DNA of 64,000 nucleotides from CAVTWJ01 sp964525605 (GTDB taxonomy: Bacteria; Oederibacteriota; Muellerivitia; Muellerivitales; Muellerivitaceae). Below, piece after piece: positions 17,635-25,459 of the stretch. A program made the position numbers and the translations under genes. The notes below the pieces were generated by a model. That model had not been told where the DNA came from. It ran no database searches and saw only the letters and a program-made list of their open reading frames with translations. The stretch is taken from assembly GCA_964525605.1 (NCBI GenBank), contig CAZGKT010000008.1, forward strand, positions 60,336 through 124,335, written 5' to 3'. Every line of letters starts with the position of its first letter. Within the stretch, counting starts at the first letter, position 1.

Positions 17635-18371
17635 GTCTCAATCTGGAGCGGTTTCGAGAGACGCTGCAAGAAGCTAATCTAAATGAGTATTTCCCTGCAA
17701 ATTCTTTGCTCTCCTTAGTTACTTTCACCCAAAAAATGCTCGAGATAAACAAAACCCTTAATCTTACCCGGTGGACCAAAGATGAAGATGTATTAACCTA
17801 CCATTTCCTTGATTCAGCTTATGGTCTTCCGTTACTGGATGATTTAAAGCAAAAAACCATATCGGATAAGCCACGTTGGTTAGATTTGGGAACAGGCTGT
17901 GGTTTCCCAGGAGCTGTATTGGCCGCAGCTTTCCCTTCTTGGGAAATTACATTCTTGGATTCGGTTAGAAAAAAAATAAAAGCTCTTGAAGAGTGTGTTA
18001 GCGCAACTAATTGGGATTCTAAGTTTTTGTCCCTTCGAGCGGAAGAATTGGGAAAAGATATAAAGACTCGGGAAAGTTGGAATGGGATTACAGCAAGGGC
18101 TATTGCTGATTTTCGAGTAGTTTTGGAATATGCCATCCCCCTGTTAACAATCGGTGGATATTTAGTGAATTGGATGACCGAGGAACAACTAAGTGTCCTA
18201 GAGAGATCTGAAAAGGCATTACATGAATTGAACGCCAAAGTGATCAAAAAAAGTTGTTATTCATTACCTCATTCACAAAAAGCGAGATGGATCGTTGTTG
18301 TGGAAAAGATGGGGATAACTTCAAAGCTTTATCCAAGAGCTATTGGTAAGGCTTCAAAACTTCCTCTCTAA
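17631..18371 (+). CDS. rsmG: 16S rRNA (guanine-N7) methyltransferase RsmG (GidB)
   Basis: RsmG methylates N7 of G527 in 16S rRNA using S-adenosylmethionine. The 246-residue protein has the RsmG layout: an N-terminal helical part (MLEINKTLNLTRWTKDEDVL), the SAM-binding motif WLDLGTGCGFPGAVLAAAFP, and SVRKKIKALEECV after the second strand. It starts with TTG preceded by AGGAAG and overlaps the mnmG stop. In many bacteria parA and parB follow this gene. Here a parS site follows but the two genes do not. Confidence 0.95.
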   Translation: MSLNLERFRETLQEANLNEYFPANSLLSLVTFTQKMLEINKTLNLTRWTKDEDVLTYHFLDSAYGLPLLDDLKQKTISDKPRWLDLGTGCGFPGAVLAAAFPSWEITFLDSVRKKIKALEECVSATNWDSKFLSLRAEELGKDIKTRESWNGITARAIADFRVVLEYAIPLLTIGGYLVNWMTEEQLSVLERSEKALHELNAKVIKKSCYSLPHSQKARWIVVVEKMGITSKLYPRAIGKASKLPL

Positions 18372-18731
18372 AGCGGTTATTCTTGCTCTTTGTGTTCCAC
18401 GTGGAACAGCTTAGAGATAAACCATCAAACATATTTATGCACTATAATTTAAACAATTATTTATTTAGATATTAAAAACACAGTATAAAGACATGAATTT
18501 TAAAATGAATTTAATCGCCATGAAGCTTATAATAGATTCAGTTTTAATGGCTCTCGCCAATATGTTGATCTGAGTTTTTTCTTTAAGTGGCTACATTTAA
18601 TAGCCTTTCAGGGAAGGGTTTCCTAAGAACGACTCCTTAATTAAGTAGGGTTTTGCATTTAAAGGGCCCGAGAAACGTCTTTTTCTTGGCTCTGAAAGGT
18701 TTTAAGGCCATGAAAAAAGAGAGGTCGCTGG
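18372..18731. other. AT-rich intergenic region between rsmG and recF
   Basis: No gene is seen. The region contains the second parS site and a single DnaA-box-like TTATGCACT (18435-18443, one mismatch to TTATNCACA) amid AT-rich sequence. It occupies the position where parAB, or dnaA and dnaN ahead of recF, would be expected in many genomes. The evidence for oriC function is weak: only one candidate box. Confidence 0.45.
18393..18408. promoter_or_regulatory. parS chromosome-segregation site 2
   Basis: This is a second perfect copy of TGTTCCACGTGGAACA, 22 nt after the rsmG stop and about 2.8 kb from the first copy. Two identical sites in an origin-proximal cluster strongly support real ParB binding sites. 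Confidence 0.93.
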
Positions 18732-19832
18732 GTGCATGTTGAGTCGTTGCGACTTTCTCATTTTCGATCGTATCAAACGCTGGAGGTGGATTTCGACCAA
18801 CAACTGAATCTCTTAATCGGATCCAACGCCCAGGGAAAAACAAATATTCTAGAAGCCCTTTATAGTCTTTCCACTGCTCGTTCCTTGCGTGGCGCATCTG
18901 ACGAAGAAATGATCCAATTTGACCAAGAGGAAGGGGCCGTAGAAGGAAAAGTGTGGAGAGAGGATGGCCCGGAAATTCTCCGGTTAGAGTTTCGCCGTGG
19001 TAAACCTAAAACCCTTTTTATGAATGGGAAAAAAGAAAAAAAGCTCTCATCACTTCTGGGAAGGCTTCCGGCGGTCGTCTTTTCTCCTGACGATTTATTC
19101 TTGGTAAAAGGAAACCCGCTTCTCAGACGAAAGTACTTAGATGTAACTATTTTGCAGATGGATCTGGGATATTTGGCGCATCTTCAGGCATATGAAAGGG
19201 CTCTTAAGCAACGAAATAGCCTTTTAAAGCAAAAAGGTATTGGGTTGGAAGACCAACTTTTGGTTTGGGATTTACCCTTATCTCAACATGGCGCGGCGCT
19301 CATGAAACGGCGCCAGGAAATTACCCAAAGGCTCGGTAATTTTGCTGAAGCGGCTTTGAAAGACTTAACGGGTGGACTAGAGAACTTTGAAGTGCGTTAT
19401 GAGCCTCAGCTCATGCCGGAAGGAAATGGCGGGGAACTCTCGAACCAGATTTTAAAAGCACTTAAAAAAGCCCGGCGCGAGGAATTGGCCAGGACGATTA
19501 CGGTGATCGGCCCGCATCGGGATGATTTGGGACTTTTCGTTAATGGAAAGCCGTTAAGAAAATATGGAAGCCAAGGACAACAGCGCACAGGCGCGTTAGC
19601 GCTCAAATTGGCGCAATTGTCTCTACTTTCTGAGGCTTGCGGTAAGGCGCCACTGGTCTTGTTTGATGATGTGATGGCTGAACTGGATGAAAAACGCCAA
19701 GCGTTTTTCTTGAATCGGTTGCAACAGGGAGGACAGGCTTTTTTAACCGGAACATCTCAAAATGATTTTTTGAATGCTGGATCTCACGCAAAGGTTTTTC
19801 GAGTGGAAGCGGGTAAAGTTGGGTGTTCTTGA
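18732..19832 (+). CDS. recF: DNA replication and repair protein RecF
   Basis: This SMC-like ATPase loads RecA at gaps with RecO and RecR. The 366-residue protein begins HVESLRLSHFRSYQTLEVDF, has Walker A GSNAQGKTNILEALYSLS, the family segment LPAVVFSPDDLFLVKG, HRDDLGLFVNGKPLRKYGSQ and Walker B APLVLFDDVMAELD. The start is a GTG after AGAGAGG. It stands at the head of recF-dciA-gyrB-gyrA, the classical cluster, but dnaA and dnaN that normally precede recF are not here. The DciA-like gene overlaps its stop by 1 nt. Confidence 0.95.
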   Translation: MHVESLRLSHFRSYQTLEVDFDQQLNLLIGSNAQGKTNILEALYSLSTARSLRGASDEEMIQFDQEEGAVEGKVWREDGPEILRLEFRRGKPKTLFMNGKKEKKLSSLLGRLPAVVFSPDDLFLVKGNPLLRRKYLDVTILQMDLGYLAHLQAYERALKQRNSLLKQKGIGLEDQLLVWDLPLSQHGAALMKRRQEITQRLGNFAEAALKDLTGGLENFEVRYEPQLMPEGNGGELSNQILKALKKARREELARTITVIGPHRDDLGLFVNGKPLRKYGSQGQQRTGALALKLAQLSLLSEACGKAPLVLFDDVMAELDEKRQAFFLNRLQQGGQAFLTGTSQNDFLNAGSHAKVFRVEAGKVGCS

Positions 19833-20164
19833 TGAAGAGGCCTCAACGACGAAAAAAACCGGAAGGTGCGGTTGAAATATCGACTCTTTTGGAGGGGGCC
19901 TTAAAAACCCTTGGCGTCAAAGGGGATTATGATCGGGCGCAGTTGGACAGCCGATGTCGTTTCATTTTGGGAGAAAAACTTTCCCAGGCTTTGGTGAGGA
20001 CGGAACAAAAAGGTACGGCCCTCAAGATGGAATTTAATCATCCCATTTATTTGCAGGAGATGAATTTTCGAAAAAGCGAGTTTTTAATAAGACTCAAAAC
20101 CGAGCTCCCCGAGGCGGGAGTTAAAAGTCTCATTTTTTCCCTGGCCCGAACTCCCAGGACTTAA
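19832..20164 (+). CDS. DciA-like protein (DUF721), probable replicative helicase loader
   Basis: This 110-residue basic protein lies between recF and gyrB, the classical place for DUF721/DciA proteins, which load the DnaB helicase in bacteria lacking DnaC. Its central part (about residues 15-105) fits the DUF721 pattern: a helical start, CRFILGEKLSQAL, then ALKMEFNHPIYLQEMNFRKS and a closing beta segment VKSLIFSLAR. The Trp typical of the family is not present, so the call rests on pattern and context. The ATG at 19832 overlaps the recF stop (TGATG). The frame also opens at a GTG nine bases earlier. Confidence 0.75.
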   Translation: MKRPQRRKKPEGAVEISTLLEGALKTLGVKGDYDRAQLDSRCRFILGEKLSQALVRTEQKGTALKMEFNHPIYLQEMNFRKSEFLIRLKTELPEAGVKSLIFSLARTPRT

Positions 20165-20196
20165 AACCGATAAGGTAAAAGGATAAATAACCGAAT

Positions 20197-22818
20197 ATGG
20201 CGAAAAAAGCTTCCAAGAAGGTAAATAAAGCCGCTGAACCTAAAAAAGAGAAAGATATTAAAACGGTATCTTCTTCAAACTCAGGTTCTTCGATTAAAGC
20301 CCCCAGTGAATCACCTTCTTCTGGTGCTGGTTCCTATACAGGCGACAAAATTACCGTCCTAGAGGGCATGGAAGCCGTTCGAAAACGGCCTGCCATGTAC
20401 ATTGGCTCTACCTCTTCGGGCGGCTTGCACCATTTGGTTTATGAAATCGTCGACAATTCCATTGATGAAGCTCTCGCCGGGCATTGTGATTCCATTGAAG
20501 CGACGATTCATTCGGATAACTCCATTTCAGTCTCTGACAATGGTCGCGGAATTCCCGTCGATATGCATCCGACCCAAAAAGTCTCCGCTCTTGAAGTAGT
20601 CATGACCAAGCTTCATGCCGGAGGAAAATTCGATCACCAAAGTTATAAAGTTTCAGGAGGTCTCCACGGTGTCGGCGCTTCGGTCGTCAACGCACTTTCT
20701 GAATGGCTTGAAGCCGAAGTACGCCGAGACGGAAAAGTTTGGTATCAGTCCTACAAAAGAGGGGTCCCCGATGGAAAAGTAAAATCCATCGGAGAAGCCA
20801 AAAAAACTGGAACTAAAATTACCTTTTTGCCCGACAAGCAAATCTTTACCGAGAGTGTTTATTCCTTTGATGTTCTGGCAAAGCGTTTGCGCGAACTTGC
20901 GTTTCTTAACAAGGGCATTTACGTCAAGTTGTTGGATGAGCGAGGCAAGGGGAAAGAAGCTGTCTTTCAGTTCAACGGTGGAATTATCCAGTTTGTGAAG
21001 GACTTAAACCAAAACAAAGAAGTTATCTTCAATACGCCACTTTATTTTGAAAAGGAAAAAGACCGGGTCACAGTGGAAGTTTCCATCCAGTACAACGACA
21101 CCTATGCCGAAAATGTTTTTTCCTTCGTCAACAATATTAATACCATTGAAGGTGGAACGCATCTCCAGGGCTTCCGGTCCGCCTTGACCCGAACCATCAA
21201 CGATTACGCCAAAAAGAATTCAATGATCAAAGAGGCAGATCCTCCCATTTCGGGCGATGACGTGCGCGAAGGCTTAACCGCCGTCATTTCCGTCAAGGTT
21301 CCTGATCCTCAATTTGAAGGACAAACCAAAACCAAACTGGGCAATGGGGAAGTGGAAGGAATTACCCGCCAAATTTGCAACGATGGGCTTGGGACATTTT
21401 TTGAGCAGAATCCAACGGTGGCCCGGCGTATTGTCAACAAATGTCTCATGGCCGCCAAGGCCCGCGAAGCTGCCCGGAAAGCCCGAGACCTGACCCGCCG
21501 CAAGGGTGCCTTGGAAATTTCATCGCTCCCGGGAAAACTGGCCGATTGCCAGGAAGCGGATCCGGCCAAAAGCGAACTTTACCTCGTGGAGGGTGATTCG
21601 GCCGGTGGTTCAGCCAAACAAGGAAGAAATCGAAAATTCCAAGCCATTCTCCCTTTAAAGGGAAAGGTTTTGAACGTCGAGAAAGCCCGTATCGATAAAA
21701 TCCTCAATAACGATGAAATTCGAACCCTCATCACCGCCATGGGGACTGGTATTGGCGAAGATGATTTCAACGTCGAAAAAGCCCGCTACCATCGGATTAT
21801 CATCATGACGGATGCTGACGTGGACGGTTCCCATATCCGCACCCTTCTTCTCACTTTCTTTTACCGGCAAATGAAGCCGCTTCTAGAAAAAGGCTATATC
21901 TACATTGCCCAGCCTCCCCTCTATAAAGTGAAACGCGGAAAAAAAGAAATGTATCTGCAAAACGAAGCCGAAATGACCCGCTTTCTCCTTCAAGAGGGAA
22001 TGGATGGGGTGAGGCTCTTCCGCCTGAAAGGGAAAGGCCGGTCCGAGTTTCCACAAGAAAAATTGAAAGACTTGGTGGGGGATTTAGTCCGAATGGAATC
22101 CATTGCCTCCGCTCTGCACCGGGCCGGGCTCAACCTCAGTGAATTTCTCGAGGCGGTTCAAGGAAAGAAAAAACGCCCTCTCTATGAAATCGAAAGTCCT
22201 TTAGGGGTGGAACACGCTTACACCGAGGCTGAAAAAGATGAAAAGGCTGAAAAGGTGAAGCAACGCTTAAAAGATATGAAAAAGGCCGCCGAAAAAGGGA
22301 AACAAATCGACGAAGGCATGGATTTCGTCTATGACACCAGTCGTGATGTAAAAGATATGGTCCGGGTGAAAGCTATCCGCGACATGGCGGAAGTTAAACA
22401 GCTTGAAGAAATCTTGAAGCGCATGGAAACCCGCGGAGTCGAACTCATTGAGCTTTTTCCCAAGGAAGAAGAAAAAGAAGACTCCACCGGCAAGCCCCGC
22501 GAGGTCAAACCGCAATACGTCATTCAACATGGATCCAGTGAATATTTTCTCGAATCCATGGACGAGGTTGTGGAAAAAGTGAAGGACTTTGGAAAAGAAG
22601 GCCTCACCATCCAGCGCTACAAAGGATTGGGAGAGATGAATCCCGAACAATTATGGGAAACGACCATGGACCCCGAAAAACGCACCCTTCTTCAGGTCAA
22701 ACTGGAAGACAGCGTGGAAGCGGATAAAACCTTCGATGTCTTAATGGGCGATCAAGTCGAACCCCGGCGTAACTTTATTCAAACTTACGCTAAACAGGTC
22801 AGAAACCTTGACATTTAA
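20197..22818 (+). CDS. gyrB: DNA gyrase subunit B
   Basis: This is the ATPase subunit of DNA gyrase. The ATP site is clear (VDNSIDEALAGHCDSI, NGRGIPVDMHP, GGLHGVGASVVNALSEW), as is the Toprim domain (YLVEGDSAGGSAKQGRNR, MTDADVDGSHIRTLLLTFFY) and the C-terminal QRYKGLGEMNPEQLWETTMD. At 873 residues it is longer than the usual 640-800. About 45 low-complexity residues (Lys, Ser, Pro) precede the ATPase domain, and roughly 170 residues are inserted between the Toprim core and the C-terminal motif, comparable in place to the insertion in E. coli GyrB. The insertion is rich in Lys and Glu. Confidence 0.97.
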   Translation: MAKKASKKVNKAAEPKKEKDIKTVSSSNSGSSIKAPSESPSSGAGSYTGDKITVLEGMEAVRKRPAMYIGSTSSGGLHHLVYEIVDNSIDEALAGHCDSIEATIHSDNSISVSDNGRGIPVDMHPTQKVSALEVVMTKLHAGGKFDHQSYKVSGGLHGVGASVVNALSEWLEAEVRRDGKVWYQSYKRGVPDGKVKSIGEAKKTGTKITFLPDKQIFTESVYSFDVLAKRLRELAFLNKGIYVKLLDERGKGKEAVFQFNGGIIQFVKDLNQNKEVIFNTPLYFEKEKDRVTVEVSIQYNDTYAENVFSFVNNINTIEGGTHLQGFRSALTRTINDYAKKNSMIKEADPPISGDDVREGLTAVISVKVPDPQFEGQTKTKLGNGEVEGITRQICNDGLGTFFEQNPTVARRIVNKCLMAAKAREAARKARDLTRRKGALEISSLPGKLADCQEADPAKSELYLVEGDSAGGSAKQGRNRKFQAILPLKGKVLNVEKARIDKILNNDEIRTLITAMGTGIGEDDFNVEKARYHRIIIMTDADVDGSHIRTLLLTFFYRQMKPLLEKGYIYIAQPPLYKVKRGKKEMYLQNEAEMTRFLLQEGMDGVRLFRLKGKGRSEFPQEKLKDLVGDLVRMESIASALHRAGLNLSEFLEAVQGKKKRPLYEIESPLGVEHAYTEAEKDEKAEKVKQRLKDMKKAAEKGKQIDEGMDFVYDTSRDVKDMVRVKAIRDMAEVKQLEEILKRMETRGVELIELFPKEEEKEDSTGKPREVKPQYVIQHGSSEYFLESMDEVVEKVKDFGKEGLTIQRYKGLGEMNPEQLWETTMDPEKRTLLQVKLEDSVEADKTFDVLMGDQVEPRRNFIQTYAKQVRNLDI

Positions 22819-22885
22819 ACCCATTCGAATATTTGGAGTTAAGTAAGGTAACTAAAAAAACGCCCTCATTTTTTAAAGGATAGAC

Positions 22886-25459
22886 ATGGCCAGGCCGAAA
22901 AAGAAAAAAGAAAACTCCAGCGACGCACCCGAGCTTCCGGTGGAAAACGGGGAGGGCGCACCTCCTCCGCCCAATCATGAAAAAGCCGAATCAGACTCCG
23001 GGGACGGGGGAGATAAAAACCGCGGAAATATCGTCTCTACCGATATTGAAGAGGAGATGAAAGATTCATACCTCGATTACGCCATGAGCGTGATCGTGGG
23101 ACGCGCCCTGCCGGATGTTCGAGACGGACTCAAACCTGTCCACCGCCGCATCTTCATGGGGATGCACGACCTGAGCCTGACTTCCCGAAAGCCCTATCGT
23201 AAATCAGCGAAAGTCACCGGCGACGTCACGGGCAATTACCATCCTCATGGCACGGCCGCGGTTTATGAAACCATGGTGCGCCTGGCACAAGACTTTTCCA
23301 TGCGTTACCCGTTAGTCGACGGCCAGGGAAACTTCGGCTCCATCGATGGCGATCGTCCGGCCGCTGAGCGTTATACCGAAGTTCGTCCGTCGCCTTTGGC
23401 CGAGGAACTCCTTAAGGATATCGACAAGAACACCGTCGATTTCGTTCCCAACTACGATGGCACGCGGGAAGAACCTCTGGTGCTTCCTTGCGCTTTTCCC
23501 AATTTTCTCGTCAACGGTTCCCAAGGGATCGCCGTCGGTATGGCCACCAACGTTCCGCCCCATAACTTGGGAGAAGTTATCGATGGCTTGCTGCACCTGA
23601 TCGAAAACCCTCAGGCCACTATCAAAGAATTGACTCAACTCATTAAGGGCCCCGATTTTCCAACGGGCGGGTTCATTCTGGGCCGACAAGGCATCATCGA
23701 TGCCTATAACACCGGGCGTGGAAGCGTTGGCATGCAGGCCAAAGCCAGCATTGAAACCAACAAAAAAGACCGGGAAAGCATCATCATCACCGAAATTCCT
23801 TTTCAGGTGAACAAAGCCCAATTGATCGAAAAGATCGCCGAATTAGCCAGGGATAAAAAGTTAGAGGGTATTACCGACCTACGCGACGAATCCGATCGCG
23901 ATGGCATGCGCATCGTCATTGAGATTTCCAAAAACTTCAACGCCCAGGTGGTGTTGAACAATCTCTTTCAGCAAACCTCCCTGCGAACCTCTTTTGGAAT
24001 CATCATGCTGGCCCTGGTCAACGGTCAGCCCCGCGTTCTAAATCTCAAAGGACTTCTTTTCCATTATCTCGAACACCGTAAAGACGTGGTCATCCGCCGT
24101 ACCCGTTTTGATTTGGATAAAGCCGAGAAACGTGCCCATATTTTGGAAGGTCTGCGGATCGCTCTCGATAATCTGGACAAAGTGATCAAGACCATCCGGT
24201 CTTCCAAATCGACCGAGGACGCGAAGGCTGCTCTCATCAAAAATTTCAGTCTTTCCCCTATCCAAGCCCAGGCGATCCTCGAGATGCAACTGCGGCAGTT
24301 AACCAATTTGGAAATCAAAAAAATCGAGGATGAATATAAAGAACTCTTGAAGACCATCGAGATTTTGAAGGGAATTCTTTCTTCCGAGAAAAAACTTTGG
24401 CAGGTCATCAAGGACGAACTGACCGAGGTGAAGACCAAGTATGCCGATCCCCGCCGTTCGGAAATCATCGGCAAGGCAGAAGATTTGAAGATCGAGGACC
24501 TGATCGAGGACGAACAGTGCGTCATCACCCTGTCCCATGGCGGATACATCAAGCGCCTACACATCGATACCTACCAAAAACAACGCCGGGGAGGAAAAGG
24601 GGTCACAGGTTCGGGTATCAAAGAAGAGGATTTCGTTGAGCGAATGTATACGGCCTCGACGCATGACTATTTGCTCATCTTCACGAACTTCGGAAAAGCT
24701 CACTGGCTGAAGGTCTATGAAATTCCGGAGGCCTCGCGTTATGCCAGGGGCACGGCATTGGCGAATGTCCTGAAACTCGGCGAAGAAGAAAAAATTTCGG
24801 CGGTCAAACCGGTTAAGGAATTCAACGAGAAGTTCAGTATTCTCATGGCTACCGCCAATGGCCTGATTAAAAACACCAGTCTCTCGGCCTTTGACAAACC
24901 CAGGGCGGGGGGCATCATCGCCATTACCCTGGATAAGGGCGACGTGCTGGTTTCCGCCGAAATCACCGATGGAAAAAGAGACGTCTTCTTGGCCACCCGT
25001 TCGGGGCTTTCGATCCGGTTCAACGAAAAAATGGTGAGGGAAGTGGGTCGCGCGGGCAAGGGGGTAAGGGGAGTGAGATTAGGAAAGAACGATCGCGTGA
25101 TCGGTATGGAAGTGGTCCAAGAAGGTATGTCGCTCCTGACCGCCACTGAGAAAGGGTTTGGCAAACGAACGAACTTCTCCGCCTACCGCCGGCAGGGGAG
25201 GGGTGGCAAGGGTATCCTCAACATCAAGACGACGGCCAAAAACGGCTTGGCGGTTTCCATCGCTTCAGTGGGCGATCAAGATGAAATCATTGTCATGACA
25301 GCTTCGGGCAAGGTGATCCGGCAACGAGTGAAGGAAATCAAATCAACGGGAAGGTTGGCCCAGGGGGTTCGTTTGATTAAAATGGGCGACGATGACCGTT
25401 TGGTGGCTGTCGTCAACGTTCCCAAGGACGTTGAGGGAGGGGATGCGAGTGAAGGGTAA
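22886..25459 (+). CDS. gyrA: DNA gyrase subunit A
   Basis: This is the DNA-cleaving subunit of gyrase. It has the conserved entry segment DYAMSVIVGRALPDVRDGLK, the quinolone-resistance region (HPHGTAAVYETMVRLAQDFS), the catalytic Tyr in AERYTEVRP, and the GyrA box QRRGGKG that introduces the C-terminal beta-pinwheel, so it is gyrase rather than topoisomerase IV. The GyrA box continues into several pinwheel blades with repeats such as TATEKGFGKR. A disordered extension of about 45 residues rich in Pro, Glu and Asp precedes the domain. The end of the gene overlaps the start of the next gene by 17 nt. Confidence 0.97.
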   Translation: MARPKKKKENSSDAPELPVENGEGAPPPPNHEKAESDSGDGGDKNRGNIVSTDIEEEMKDSYLDYAMSVIVGRALPDVRDGLKPVHRRIFMGMHDLSLTSRKPYRKSAKVTGDVTGNYHPHGTAAVYETMVRLAQDFSMRYPLVDGQGNFGSIDGDRPAAERYTEVRPSPLAEELLKDIDKNTVDFVPNYDGTREEPLVLPCAFPNFLVNGSQGIAVGMATNVPPHNLGEVIDGLLHLIENPQATIKELTQLIKGPDFPTGGFILGRQGIIDAYNTGRGSVGMQAKASIETNKKDRESIIITEIPFQVNKAQLIEKIAELARDKKLEGITDLRDESDRDGMRIVIEISKNFNAQVVLNNLFQQTSLRTSFGIIMLALVNGQPRVLNLKGLLFHYLEHRKDVVIRRTRFDLDKAEKRAHILEGLRIALDNLDKVIKTIRSSKSTEDAKAALIKNFSLSPIQAQAILEMQLRQLTNLEIKKIEDEYKELLKTIEILKGILSSEKKLWQVIKDELTEVKTKYADPRRSEIIGKAEDLKIEDLIEDEQCVITLSHGGYIKRLHIDTYQKQRRGGKGVTGSGIKEEDFVERMYTASTHDYLLIFTNFGKAHWLKVYEIPEASRYARGTALANVLKLGEEEKISAVKPVKEFNEKFSILMATANGLIKNTSLSAFDKPRAGGIIAITLDKGDVLVSAEITDGKRDVFLATRSGLSIRFNEKMVREVGRAGKGVRGVRLGKNDRVIGMEVVQEGMSLLTATEKGFGKRTNFSAYRRQGRGGKGILNIKTTAKNGLAVSIASVGDQDEIIVMTASGKVIRQRVKEIKSTGRLAQGVRLIKMGDDDRLVAVVNVPKDVEGGDASEG

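Noticed and set aside
25392..25442. Earlier start codon for the kinase-like protein inside gyrA
   Set aside because: The ATG at 25443 is preceded by GAGGGAGG and directly starts the membrane anchor; the extension adds no plausible sequence.
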